In this document: positions 1 to 11,678 of the stretch, piece by piece
Layout of the letters: the number at the start of each line of letters is the position of its first letter
How positions within the stretch are numbered: the first letter of the stretch is position 1
NCBI GenBank assembly: GCA_038501785.1
Contig: JBAMJR010000003.1
Location: 2,428,501-2,492,500 of the forward strand
Direction: 5' to 3'
DNA from: Myoxocephalus aenaeus
Taxonomy: Eukaryota > Chordata > Actinopteri > Perciformes > Cottidae
Length of the DNA: 64,000 bases
Made by a program: the position numbers and the translations under genes
The notes under the pieces: model-generated
The model's database searches: none
What the model saw: only the letters and a program-made list of their open reading frames with translations
Told to the model about the DNA's origin: nothing

Positions 1-2347
1 CATCAGCTTGCAGTCTTCCTCTCCTCCTCTACTGGTGTGTTGCTCCACCTTTCAGCACTAACTGAGAAGCCCTCCGGGCGTCTTGTGTACCATCCTTTAT
101 AGTTTACATCATGGAGGTACCATGAGCTCTGCAGGCTGGGCTATTTGCAGAAAGACCACAAGAATCAGTTTGTTCATTGTGTGTGTTTTTTGTTTTCTCT
201 CCCTTTCCACACAACGTGTCACCACCGACTGTTCACAGAGAAGGACAACTCCCCATGATCTGTATGCCAGATTGATTGTCTCTATCATAAAAGAACCTTA
301 TAAAGTCAAAATGATGCATTTTGGCGAAAGATACACAAGTCCTGTCATTGACCGTAACATTTGTTTTGGAAGGCAAAAGCGGGGTGGACTCACAAAAAGA
401 CTGATTGATATTTTTCAAGTCGGCTGCCAACTCATCCGTTCAAAGCGAGGAGCGCAGACTCAGAGGCTCAAGTCCTGGTAACGAAACAGAGCCACAAAAT
501 AATACGCCGGTACGTTCTATTCTCCTTTCAAATTGCGGCGCTAATGAACCTCTGAAAAAAAGTGGTACGTACGGCGCAGATGCGCGACACCTAACCGAGT
601 TCACGGTCGGCAAAGTGACTCTGGAGAGCGTGGAAGGAGTCTTCACAGCTTTTGAGTCTCTCTTCCTTCCTTCAGATTGTGCATCCAGCAGCTGAGCCGC
701 GCTATTGAAGTTATTGATTTGCCCTCAACTCCCTTTTCTGTTGCCCTTCCCTCCCACGCTATGCTCAAACATGATGTAACGATCAGCAAACAATGGGCGG
801 AAAACATCTTCTCTTTGCTATGGTAACAAAAACGTCTGTTTACATTTTGCAGTGGTCCATCGGTGAAGCGGCAGCATCATGTTCACATAATAGCACAGTT
901 TCTCTGCGTATATGAGGATACTTCTCTTTCACTTTTTGAGAATTTACCGACTTATTGAAAGCACTTCATATGCAACCTTTAGAGACTCAGGAATAGTTAT
1001 TAGTATTTATAAAATATGCTCTGACTTAATTTCAGGTGAATAAGTTATAAATGAATACACCCTTTCATACCATGTGTTAACAGAAACAAGTCAAGAATTG
1101 TTACACATTTGTTAATCATCATAATTACTGCCATTCTGTTTGCACTTAGCGAGGCCTTTTTCACTTGTGTAAGAGCGTTCCATACCAGCTTTTATGGGTT
1201 TAGAAACATGCAACAAAACCATAAACAACAGCATGCTAATATGTAGCATGCAGAGCTGCTCACAGGAGGACATGTGTCGGTTTCTGCTTTTCATCCACCG
1301 CACTGAAAGATGTCGAGTTGTGGTCAGATAGCCGTTCACTTCCTCCTCTAGGATGTGTGAACACAACGCTCTGTGTACCGTGTGCAAGAACAACTCTTTT
1401 TAATTAGCGTTCATTTTTATTTGTTCATTGTGTTTCTTTAAAGCAGCATCCGTAAATAACTGCTTCTCGGGCCTCATGTGTTTAACCGTCATCATGACGG
1501 CGTTCATTGTGATTTCTACGCGGCGGCGTTTGTCACTCATAGTTGCAGGGATACCGCGGATAGAACAGGGAAAGAGGAAAGAAACATAATCTAATGTTCC
1601 AGGCACTCAGATTGGGCTCACATTTTAAAAAAAAAATGTAGTTTTAGGCATGCATCAGTTGGTTAACCCGCCATTTGTGCGTGTAGGCGTGCGCACAGCA
1701 GTGAATGACCTCATGCAGGGTGATGTCATTGCTGACATTATCGGGCTGGAACGGCAACGGCCCAGAGAGTAACAACACACAGCTTCTAATGACTGTTAGA
1801 AATGTGTGAAGTTAAAGAGCAGCTTTACCAAAGTATGCCAAAACCAAATTGGGTTCTAACTTAATTTGAGACTGTGACTGATTAAAAAAAGGAATTGCCT
1901 GCTGGTATTTAGTTTTTGTTGTTGTAAATTAGCACCGAGGTTCCTGATCACAAGTCCTTAAGAAGACTGAACAACTGACAAAAACATTCAGCGTCCATCA
2001 ACAGCCTTTCTCATGAGCAGGACACTGAACACAAGTTCACATCCTGGGTAATGAAGGACATAAATGAGTATGGAATAAGTTGATGTTGCAGGTTAACACA
2101 AGGTGGAACCAACATGAGGTATATTTGACATCATGCCTACAGTGTTTGAGGTGTGAATCGAAAGTGAAGTAGTTCTCCCTTGCTTTAGAAAACCTGTGTA
2201 TACTGACATCATGTGGTTGAAATGGGGCGTCACAGCCGTCCACTGTTCAATAAAGCTGCGATCTTTATTGCGACCGACAGAGAGAAGACCGCTTCTTCGA
2301 CTTTGAATGAATAAACCTGCGGTGTATGTGTTTGCATGTACTTCCAG
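1..2347 (+). other. mef2a: mef2a intron (partial)
   Basis: This stretch ends at a good splice acceptor (TTGCATGTACTTCCAG) before the first recognisable mef2a exon, so I read it as intron. Open frames here are short and resemble nothing I know. I looked for the small alternative beta exon of MEF2 genes (an acidic SEEEELEL-type peptide) and did not see it, so it probably lies upstream of the window. No repeats stand out apart from a short A run near 1630. Confidence 0.6.
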
Positions 2348-2453
2348 AGTCAGTCCAGTCAGCCTCTGTCCACCCCGGTGGTCTCCATCAACACACCCAG
2401 TCTGCCTCACCAGAGTCTGGTCTACTGCGGCATCGGCTCTGCCTACAACAACG
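2348..2453 (+). CDS. mef2a: mef2a exon A
   Basis: The exon starts after acceptor TTCCAG and ends before donor GTCAGT. It encodes the SQPLSTPVV and SLVYCGIGSAYN blocks that follow the alternative beta exon in vertebrate MEF2A. It is 106 nt long and leaves one base (g) to be completed by the next exon. Confidence 0.93.
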
Positions 2454-4218
2454 GTCAGTGTTGACCCCGACGTCCCCCGAGACATTGCAATGTTGCCGTT
2501 CTACTTTCTGTATTATTTAATTTAATCTAACGGAGCGGTTCGATCAGCTATTCTCATCCGCCCTGTGTGTGTGTCTTGCTCACATGCCGTCTCCTAGATT
2601 ACACCCTGAGCAGCGCGGAGCTGTCGGGCTTCAGCTGCCCTGCAGGCCCCTCTCTGGGCTCCATGGCCGCCTGGCAGCAACAGCAGCTGGGCTCACTGGG
2701 GTGAGCGCCGCCTTTCTCTCCTGATGACGGATAACATGTTTACAGATTCACAGTTTCACACAGTCCGTTTACACTAAGGTCAAATCACCTGACATATAGA
2801 AAGCACATGAGACGACAGAGAGAGGCTTTCATTTCATTTTCATTTCATTTTCATTTCATTTTCATTTCATTTTCATTTCATTTTCATTTCATTTTCATTT
2901 CATTTTCATTTCATTTATTTATTTGAACAGGGACCGTACACATCAATCAACCCAGGGGTAAATGTGTCAGTCTTAGCTAAAGCTAAATTTCAACCGTAGT
3001 CCCTGTGGCCGGATATAACAAGCCATCACTAAAGGAAAGAAATGGTTATAACAAAAACATCTTAAAAAGCAATAAACACACAGGTTACGATCAAATATAT
3101 AAATAGGCCTCATCATAAAATCATAAAAACATCATAAAGATCAATAAACATACACACATTTTGTACACACAATCATTGAGGAGGGAGTCACGACTCATGC
3201 TCACACACCTGCTTCCGACTGACATTTTGTTATTGAAGTGATTGGCTACTGATCCTTGATGCAGATTAAAGTTGCATTATGACACTGTAAACATTCTCTA
3301 TTACAAATTAAAGCAACATGTAAAAGTGTTTTGGGGTAAGGTTGCATTATTAGATTCATGCTGATGGATTAATGTGCACGTATTTTGGCAAGGTGAAGCC
3401 CATTTTAACTTATTGATGCACTACATGTTGGCTTGTTTAAACTATTCAAATCATATGTTATTAGCTCAGCATATGTTTCGAGTAAAAAGTGAAATATTTG
3501 CCTTTTTGATTGCAGTGAAACTAAAAAGTGGTAACACTTTATAATAACTGCACGCTATGAAGCATTAGTTAAGCATGAGTAAACATTGAATTCATCATTT
3601 ATAAAGCATTGTTCCACACTTAATGTACAAATGGTGAATCCATAATTTATTAAGTATTATGTAATGCTTCATAGAGTGCCGTTATTATAAAGTGTTACCG
3701 AGCCAGAGAGAGACTTCTCTAGGCCACTGCTGCCTACATGAGCAAATATTACAGAGACAAACAAAAATAAGGAAGTACAGGAACCTCAAATGTGTACTTA
3801 CTGGTACACACAGTACCTGAGTAAATATTCCACCACTGGACAAGTGTCAATATTAGCCAACCAGATAAGAAAAGTTCTCTGTTTTTTTTTTGTCGACATG
3901 ACCTGTTAGTGTGGCCAGCAGGTGGCGCCTTCACTCCACGGTCACAGCCTTAAAACGCCCTCTTCCCTCTGTCCCCTCCTTCTGTAAAGGTCTGAAAGCC
4001 CCCATCTCTCCATCAGCACCAACCACAACGTCAGCATCAAAGCCGAGCCCATCTCCCCACCCCGCGACCACCTCAGCCAATCAGGGTACATGACCCAGGC
4101 TCGTGGGCCACACCCCCACGCCAGAGCCGAGATGGGGAGGTCTCCTGCAGACAGCATCAGCTCCTCCTGCAGCTCCCACGAGGGCGGCAGCGAGCGGGAG
4201 GAGCAGCAGCAGCATCAT

Positions 4219-4270
<52 letters not shown>

Positions 4271-4359
4271 TGGACTTCCACACGCTCCCTGTGAGTCGGT
4301 CGGAGGGCGGGGAGAGTCCGACGGTCAAGCGGATGCGGATGGACAGCTGGGTGACATAG
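2348..4359 (+). CDS. mef2a: mef2a, last three coding exons (myocyte enhancer factor 2A, C-terminal part)
   Basis: MEF2A is a MADS-box transcription factor that binds A/T-rich sites and drives muscle, neuronal and immune genes in the nucleus. Only the C-terminal activation region lies in the window: exons 2348-2453, 2598-2700 and 3990-4359 (stop TAG at 4357), joined with phases 0, 1 and 2. The visible protein, about 192 residues, follows the vertebrate MEF2A order: SQPLSTPVVSINTPSLP, DYTLSSAELSGF, AAWQQQQLGSLG, NHNVSIKAEPISPPRD, EMGRSPADSISSSCSS and the C-terminus SPTVKRMRMDSWVT. The ending separates it from MEF2C and MEF2D, whose C-termini differ. The IKAEPISP block fits the psi-K-x-E-x-x-S-P phospho-dependent sumoylation motif. 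MADS and MEF2 domains lie upstream, outside the window. The paralogue (mef2aa or mef2ab) cannot be decided from this part. Confidence 0.95.
2598..2700 (+). CDS. mef2a: mef2a exon B
   Basis: The exon lies between acceptor CTCCTAG and donor GTGAGC. It encodes DYTLSSAELSGF, GPSLGSMAAW and QQQQLGSLG, matching human DYSLTSADLSALQGF, then AWQQHHLG. It has 103 nt and leaves two bases for the following exon. Confidence 0.93.
2827..2925. repeat. TTTTCATTTCA microsatellite
   Basis: About nine tandem copies of an 11-bp unit built from TTTCA pentamers lie in the mef2a intron. The array directly abuts the TTTATTTATTTGAACAGGG start of a dispersed repeat, so it may have grown from that element's tail. Confidence 0.9.
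2926..3180. repeat. Teleost dispersed repeat (LINE/SINE-type, family not named)
   Basis: The phrases TTGAACAGGGACCGTACACA, then TTAGCTAAAGCTAAATTTC, then GTAGTCCCTGTGGCC resemble an interspersed repeat common in fish introns. I recognise it by pattern only. Its 3' limit is a guess. Confidence 0.45.
3530..3699. mobile_element. MITE with about 38-bp terminal inverted repeats
   Basis: The left end reads GGTAACACTTTATAATAACT and continues through GCACGCTATGAAGCATTA. The right end, read on the other strand, is GGTAACACTTTATAATAACG followed by GCACTCTATGAAGCATTA. The arms match over about 38 bp with two mismatches, and the whole element is 170 bp with no coding capacity. This is the form of a non-autonomous DNA transposon inserted in the last mef2a intron. 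The superfamily is not assigned; target-site duplications are not obvious. Confidence 0.85.
3990..4359 (+). CDS. mef2a: mef2a terminal coding exon
   Basis: The exon starts after acceptor CTGTAAAG and runs to TAG at 4357-4359. It encodes the IKAEPISPPRD motif (4036 onward), EMGRSPADS, a tract of 8 His and 11 Gln, and the C-terminus VKRMRMDSWVT. The His/Gln tract sits where mammalian MEF2A has its polymorphic Gln/Pro-rich tract. Confidence 0.95.
4205..4270 (+). repeat. mef2a: Coding CAG/CAT trinucleotide tract (His8-Gln11)
   Basis: (CAG)3(CAT)8(CAG)11 lies in frame in mef2a. It encodes QQQ, eight His, then eleven Gln. The mixed His/Gln composition differs from the Gln/Pro tract of mammals, and the length is likely polymorphic. 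Confidence 0.95.
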
Positions 4360-6216
4360 AGCCCCTGCAGTCACATGGCGACGCGGCACCCCGGGGGCGA
4401 AAAACACCAGGAGGGACACTGTTATGCAAAATGAAATGATTGACGTGTTCTGTTGTTTGTTTGTTTTTGTTTAATTTTATTTTCAGAAGGGTTGAGCGGA
4501 ATTAGTGTGGAAATTCTGGATCTGTCCGAATCATTTCACGGTCTTTCAGAAAACCGTACTTTAAAAACACGACACGCCGTCCTTTTTCGAATATAAATCA
4601 CTCAAGCTGTCACACACTTTCAATGTGGGTCCAACTGCAGCACAATCTGTCATTTCACTATCGTCATCCAGTGGGATGCAGTACATCACAGAGGGTGAGA
4701 GTAGTGCTGCTGGATGTCTCCCACTGGGTGTCACCCCCATTCATTTCTGATCTTCTCAGGGTTTGAAACGTTTAACGAGTCTAACGTGAAAGCAATACTC
4801 CCTCCCCGCCATCCCAGCGTCTCCTCTTTACGGAAAACGCTTATTTATATCAGCCAAAGCAGTATGCTGTTTGTATGTTGTCGGTGTGTGTTTTTATATT
4901 GTGCACAGAGTAAGACGATGTTTCATTCAGATAAAAAAAAAAAAAAAACTGAAAGCCATAGACACTTGTTCTGTATGTGCTATATGTCATCGTTGTTTTG
5001 TATATACTATCTTTAATATATATCACTTTTGGTGTAACTACGTATTGTTGGTCTGTCTGTTGTGTCTGCCTCCAACTGATTTTATGAAAAGTATATTTTT
5101 GTGGAGGATTCCAACATTCATCGAGTGTCTCTTGGTGTTTCACCTGTTTTGTAAAACCAACTGAAGAGAAATGCACTCGAGGAATTTTTTTTTTTTTTTA
5201 TGGGCAAAACAAATCAAGCTCTTTCAAAAATTGTTTCACAGAAGGGACATATACTATAAAACTTTCAGATTTTGTCCGACAGCCTCAGCCGGGTGGAGCC
5301 GTGGCTCGACTGATGGAGTCAGGTGAGGATACATGAGCTCATGGGATGACATCTGCTTCATTCATTACAGAAGGAAGCGTGTGTCACGTTAACAAACAGC
5401 GCAACCCGCAAAGTCGAAAAGTTGCACTTATGTCATGTGTGTTTGTACACAAGCGTACTTCCTCTGGCGTGCACTTAAAAGGAGCGATGAAGGAATTAAG
5501 TTGCAAACAACATGACATTTGAACATCAGTCCTAACCTGATGTGTTGCTCCTCTTCTGACTTCAGTGCATTGTTTTTAATCATAAAGATAATTAAAACGT
5601 GAGAGTGCTCAGGGATAGGTTGGAGCTTCTTGGATGATAATTTACTGAATGGTAGCGTTGAGTGAACAGCCCGTGATTGACGGTGAGAAAATGGAACGTG
5701 TGGGTAAAGGACAGCACATCTGGTGAGGAAGTGCAAAAGCTGCAAGAAACCACAGCGGCTCCAATGAATGATGGCGTTCATAAACAACTACAGTAAGAAA
5801 AGGAACGCCTTCTCATAAGCAAGCGCTGCGTTTTAATGACGCCGGCCTTCAAAGAGAAGCGTCTGGTGTCTGGGTGTGCCAGATGCAGAGGTGACCTTGA
5901 ATTGGAAAATGTTGTGCAAATCCTGATTTAGAGTAAGTCATGGTGCTTGTTCATGCGGGAATGCAAGAAGAAGAACAAAAGTTTGTGTCAAACACAGGAA
6001 GGAGACATTGATTGTGATTGTTCGACTACAATAGCCTGCTGCAAACAGACAGGAACTATATAGTCCACGGAGGATGTGTCTACTCTGATAGCATCTGTAT
6101 AAAAGCACACCTGTGTTGTGTATACCCATCAAGAGGTAACTTTATGACTCGTATGAATAACGCTCCACTGAACAGGTATAGAGATAACGTGTGAGTCCCT
6201 GAGAGAGAAAAATAAA
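4360..6216 (+). other. mef2a: mef2a 3' UTR (end uncertain)
   Basis: T-rich, poorly open sequence follows the mef2a stop. The first clear canonical poly(A) signal I noted is AATAAA at 6211-6216, so the UTR could reach roughly 6.2 kb, but earlier variant signals could be used. Transcript ends need RNA data. Confidence 0.4.
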
Positions 6217-7249
6217 GTCATTTATTGTTTTCCTTTTGAGCAGGACAGATGAGAGGGTCAGTGATTAGAGCACACACACGTTAATTCCAACAGCAACAGG
6301 ATTATACTAGTTCAGATGAAGAGAAAACCCATGCAGGCCGAGGCCTCATTCACTCGGTACACTGAGGTGGAGAAGTACAGGGTGGAGGGATTACACGTAC
6401 CAAGGTTAATGGGAATGATGAGAGCGAAACAGCTGTTTGAGAAAAGGATTAAGATCATGTGAGCCACAAAAGAGTGCTCTAGAAAAAAAAAGTAGCAAAT
6501 AAAAAGAAAGATTTGTTGTCGTTTATTCTCGGTTGGACAACGGGACTAATGGACTCGTCGTGATTCAGCTTCACGGGGACACACTTGGAGGTCCGAGCAA
6601 ACCTCACAGAAGAGATCTGCATGATCGATCCGTTTGGTCCAATGTGTGTGTTTGTTCAACCAACATTTAAGTTAAATTGTGTGTAATTTGAATGCTCTTT
6701 CAGTTACTAGCGGTGACAGGATCCAAATGACTCACATCATGACGGCCCACCAATGCAATGGCCTACTTCCACTTTGCTGGAGTAATAACCGACAAATGTA
6801 TGGTTTTACTTTTAAAGTAAACTACATTTGGTAAAAAAAAATAATAAAACATATGCATTAGACTTATAGGATAATATATGATAAGCTCTTAATAGGCTAA
6901 GGGATGTGCAGGCTGTTTGACTGCTAAAAACAATGTGCTGGATAGCTTTAAAAAAAACTATTTTTTTAGCCGACATGTATCACTCGACAAATTTGCCTAT
7001 TTATTATATCTATTTTCCGCATCTTTCTTGTTTGTTTTTTTAAATTGTGTGCCGCACGTGCTCGTGGACTTGGGCTTTTATTTTGAAAGTCTTAATCTAA
7101 CCGAGGGCAGGTCTGGCTCGCTGTGTTGACGCTCACACGGAGAGGAGGAAGTCCAGCAAAAGCCACATTTCACGATCGATGGTCGGAGCGACTGGCATCG
7201 TTTTTTTTTTAGTGTGTTGGTTTTATTTTAACATTTTAACACCCAGTGT

Positions 7250-7433
7250 TCAGCAGCCAGCAGGTGAATGACACGCAGTCACCAGAGGCTCTCAACAGCG
7301 CGGGAAAGAAAAAGATCAAAGTGAAGTCAGTACTCTCTTTTTCTTGAGGGGAGCAGGAAGGTACCGAGGTCACCTGAAGGGGTCTTCAGGTGAGCGTCCT
7401 TTCCTGCCCGGAAGCGTTTCCTCCGGCGGACAG
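7250..7433 (+). promoter_or_regulatory. Candidate mctp2 promoter or 5' non-coding exon
   Basis: This is a locally GC-richer stretch with an ETS-like site (CCCGGAAGCG near 7408) and two consensus splice donors, CAG|GTGAGC (7390) and CAG|GTGAGA (7434). It fits a first non-coding exon for mctp2, whose ATG exon has an upstream acceptor. This is inference only; no transcript evidence is available. Confidence 0.22.
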
Positions 7434-7808
7434 GTGAGAACTCTTTAGGCTCGTGCCCTCGTGGGAGTATTGATTTATCCTGCTTTCATGTGTATAAACA
7501 GAGCTGCTGTTTAAACACGTTGCTCTGTTTGGTTTCGGGAATCAATGCAGATCTTGTGCAACAGGATTATTTTTTTTTTTTTAAGTTTCCATATCGACAA
7601 TATTTGCTCGTCATTGCGGCATTAATATAAAAATAAACACTCGTTTCAATAAAAGAGTGTAGGTGAACCCTAACCACCGGTAGAGATGACGTGTGATGTC
7701 TGTTTTTCTTTTTATAAACGTGTGTGACATGTCGAATGAAAGAGGACACACACACCCTCATTCCACGCATTTAAGATTTTTAGATTTAAAAACAAATCAA
7801 AAGCAAGA

Positions 7809-7839
<31 letters not shown>

Positions 7840-8022
7840 TGGAGATTGGTCTGCTCTTTCCTCTTGAGAGCAGCGGGTGGGTTACTGTGGTGTGTTCAGG
7901 TGCCGTGACTCATCTTTGCCTTTTCTAAATAGTGAAATCACTTTCACCAACTCTGATAGAGATGTAAACCTCTTCTTGGAAAGGGAACTTCCCCTCAGAC
8001 ATTCCAGCATCTTATAAACTGT

Positions 8023-8027
<5 letters not shown>

Positions 8028-8075
<48 letters not shown>
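8028..8075. repeat. (TG)n microsatellite
   Basis: About 24 uninterrupted TG dinucleotides. Confidence 0.97.
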
Positions 8076-8076
<1 letters not shown>

Positions 8077-9167
8077 CTCTGCAGTCAGCTTCATATCAAA
8101 GGTGTAGAAGCTGCAGACTGACACAGTTCCAGGAAGTAGCGTCTTGCCTCGACAGGACTGTGATGTTGCTCAACCAATTGAGGAAAAATAAATAACGCTA
8201 GAAGCCGTGAGGTGTTTCTACCTGCTCCCCTTGATCAGTTCTGTATATGCTTATCCATTATTGGCCCATCCATCATTTGCTTGTTCCTCTTTAGGTCCTC
8301 TAAAGTCAGAGGATCCAGTCTGCAAAAGTGCTCTCTTGTTTAACGACGGATTGACCCAGTATTATTGTTACGACGCCTTTTTGTAAAAATCCGTCTTTAT
8401 TGAATGGCGGCGACCTCATTTGGGGACGGAGGTAGAAAGGCAGTACACGGGCATGTCATCCGTACGTGTGATGCGTCATCTTCCAAATGCATATATTCTC
8501 AGTGTATGTTCCAGCATCCCAGTCATTTTATTAAATAGATTTATAGGCTTTTAAAATATTTTGTTTATAGAATATTGTTTGTTTGTTCTCTTCTGTCCTC
8601 CATGCTGCCATGTAATATATTACCCACTCTTTCTATGATCAACAAATCCTATGTATGTGTGTGCTTACTTAAAAAAATATTTAAAAAAAAACATCTTCAG
8701 AGCGCTCATCACGGTCATTTAATGTTTTCCTTCGTAAGTCGCCTCATCCATTATCCTGTTTGGGTTCAAAGCCGTGTTTGTTTAACGCCGGCCCTCTGCA
8801 GCGTCCTGATCCACGGGACCGCTCTGCTTATTTCTCTTTACGTGGGAGAGTCGTGATAAACGACCGAAACGAGGTCGTCTGTGGAAAAGGATGGCTGCCT
8901 CGGCAGTGTCACCTTGACCCGGGGCCGGCCTCTCTGCGTCACAGCCTTCACCGGGGCCACAGATTGGGCTGGCAGAGCGGATGTGCTCTGCTCTGCTCTG
9001 CTCTGCTCTGGAAGTGGACATAATTTGCCAATTAAACACACATTTTAAATCCGGATTTGATGAAAGGGCAGTTCTCCCCATTAACAGATTGGAGCGCAGG
9101 GCTCCAGCTGTGCAGTGCGTTCGCAGTGTAACTGCGTAGTCCGGGTTAAGTCCCGCTGACCCCCCCT

Positions 9168-9403
9168 CCCGGTTGTGTGTCTCCCTGTTGCATGCTCACA
9201 CCCGGTTGTGTGTCTCCCTGTTGCATGCTCACAGCCGGTTGTGTGTCTCCCTGTTGCATGCTCACAGCCGGTTGTGTGTCTCCCTGTTGCATGCTCACAG
9301 CCGGTTGTGTGTCTCCCTGTTGCATGCTCACACCCGGTTGTGTGTCTCCCTGTTGCATGCTCACACCCGGTTGTGTGTCTCCCTGTTGCATGCTCACAGC
9401 CGG
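9168..9403. repeat. 33-bp minisatellite, seven copies
   Basis: The unit is CGGTTGTGTGTCTCCCTGTT followed by GCATGCTCACACC (or AGC). It is repeated seven times with almost no variation, differing only at the CACACC/CACAGC junction. Because 33 is divisible by three, all frames stay open, which creates spurious ORFs on both strands. Confidence 0.97.
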
Positions 9404-9837
9404 GCCCGGCTTTATCAGCACGGGACTGCTAACGTTTTTTTGTGACCACACCTACGGCACACCATCTACGGTTGGCTCATTTTCTAGTGGTGTCAAAGGT
9501 CCAGTAGTATCGTACACATTGTTACCGTGGTCATTTTGTGCTCCCATGATGCTCTCTGTTAATCCATCTCGTCAGGGGTCTCAAACTAGAAAGCAGAATA
9601 TTTTTTTAAAGTTTATTTACTTACTTTTACATTCATAACATATTTTCGGCATACTTGACAAAAAAAAAAAGGCAACCAGCAGTTTCTATACATTTTTATA
9701 TTAGCAAATATATTTAATTTTTTTAAATAACTTATTGAAACCGCATCGACCCAACATATGCAATCCCTGAATACATTTGTACTTTATTCTATTTATTGCC
9801 AGACACCTGGCAGCGCTTTTGCTCACACAGATCCACA

Positions 9838-10217
9838 TTGACCCTGATCCAGGTCACAGTGGACACCTTGATCCAGGTCACAGTGGACACCCTGATCCAG
9901 GTCACAGTGGACACCCTGATCCAGGTCACAGTGGACACCCTGATCCAGGTCACAGTGGACACCTTGATCCAGGTCACAGTATAGAAACCCTGATCCAGGT
10001 CACTGTATATAAACCCTGATCCAGGTCACTGTATAGAAACCCTGATCCAGGTCACTGTATATAAACCCTGATCCAGGTCACTGTATAGAAACCCTGATCC
10101 AGGTCACAGTATAGAAACCCTGATCCAGGTCACTGTATAGAAACCCTGATCCAGGTCACTGTATATAAACCCTGATCCAGGTCACTGTATAGAAACCCTG
10201 ATCCAGGTCACAGTGGA
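9838..10217. repeat. Two-part minisatellite based on CCTGATCCAGGTCAC
   Basis: A 24-bp unit (CCTGATCCAGGTCACAGTGG plus ACAC) repeats at 9838-9980. It then changes to a 26-bp unit (CCCTGATCCAGGTCACTGTA plus TAGAAA or TATAAA) until 10217. The array ends right at the 3' end of the hAT relic that follows. Confidence 0.95.
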
Positions 10218-10224
10218 AACCCTA

Positions 10225-11165
10225 CAGCTTCAAGATAGGCATCACTAAGCCTGGACCTGTACTTGCATTTATTAAAGTTCATAGTCGAGAAAGGTGTCTC
10301 ACAGATATGTGCTTCCAAAAAGGCACATTACCCGACTGATCACTTTTGTCTGCTCAGGGAAGGATGGAGGCCATTCTCTCATAAATGGTCCAGTCGTGTC
10401 TGGTTTTCCTTGTGCCGCTCTGAATTTAGCGAGGAAAGCAAGGTCCATAACCCATCTTGGATCATCAAGTACAGAAACATCCATTCTGCCATCTTCCATG
10501 AATGTCTTCACTTCTGCTCTTAACTCAAAACATCTCTTCAGGACATTTCTCCCCTTCTAGAAAGGCCCTGAACTGGCGGCGCTGTAAACTCCTGGACCGG
10601 ATGTAGTTGATACGTTTCAGGACAACAGACATGACGTGTTCATGTTTCAAGCATTTACTGCACAGTGCCTGTTGGTGTCTAATGCAGTGCAGAACAACTG
10701 CTGGGTCAGCATTTTCCTCCTCCTAACTTTCTTTGGACCAGCGCTACCAGTCCGCAATTCTTCCGTCCAGCTGAGCATCGTCGGTTATGCGGTGAACCCT
10801 CTGGCTTTTTCACGTAACTGATCATAGATGTCACTCGACAGCTCGTTAATCCGCCCCACGGTGTTTTGCCGACAGAGATATTGCTGAACAAGCTCTTCTT
10901 TTTCTGGACACAGAGTATCGGCGACATTCAATCCTGGCCTTCGGTGAACGGCTTTCCTGCGATTTAACTCGCATAACTTTATGAAAAAAGACTTTGCTGA
11001 GAAGCTGCGTGGCCCGTGTTTTCCTCTCGTCTCTCGGGTACTTCTCACGCTGTTCTCCGTGTTTAGTCGAGTAATGACGCTTGAGATTATATTCATTTTT
11101 AAAACGGATACTTTTTCTTTGCATGCGAGGCAAGTTGCATTTGCATTAGGGGGGCCACAAAATAT
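10225..11165 (-). pseudogene. Relic of a BED-finger/hAT-type transposase (ZBED/GTF2IRD2-like family)
   Basis: Read on the minus strand, fragments in several frames follow the order of a hAT-derived protein. First comes a zinc-finger part (CLACKEKVSVLK, then EYNLKRHYSTKHG, near 11140-11050). Next is an ADTLCPEKEELVQQ and NTVGRINELSSDIYDQLREK block (about 10940-10790), then HCIRHQQALCSKCLKHEHVM (about 10690-10630) and DDPRWVMDLAFLAKF (about 10470-10430). Last is a dimerisation-region trace (LFGSTYL, then MNF, SRLSDAYLEA, about 10320-10230). There are frameshifts, stops and a large internal deletion at about 10730-10785, where most of the catalytic core is missing, so it cannot encode an active enzyme. 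Terminal inverted repeats were not identified. Confidence 0.85.
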
Positions 11166-11646
11166 CGGCTCGCGAGTTTGTGACTCATGATCTAGCTGGT
11201 GTGGAAGTCCCTAACTGGGCTGTGAAGGACGCTGGGACTTTTCAGAGATTTATTGAGGTGGTCTTTGACTGCAGCGTTCAGAGCACTACAGTGCAGGTCA
11301 GTAACCAAAGAGTGGTTGAGAATAACGTAATGTCCTGGAGATGTTGGCTAGAACTGACGATGTATAAAAACCTTTTGGCTCAGACATCTCCCTCCGATAC
11401 GTAAAAGACGTTTCTCCACTTTGCTTAGTTTCTTTTTCTATGGTCTTTCTGGGGTCATAAGTATAAATGTTACTTCCATTGACCTTTTGACCTCCGTCCC
11501 GTTGATCCTAGTATACTATCCGTTGACTGTAAGATGCCCTGAGTGTGAACAGTGAAACACCCTCCCAGTATGATGCAGTGACGAGGAGCGATGCAGGCCA
11601 TTAAGCCTGCTGGCAGCCATGCAGGTTAACTGGTTTGTCCGGGGCC

Positions 11647-11678
<32 letters not shown>

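Noticed and set aside
9146..9451. Open frames on both strands with perfect repeats
   Set aside because: They come from a 33-bp tandem repeat that keeps every frame open; the repeat peptides have no recognisable function.
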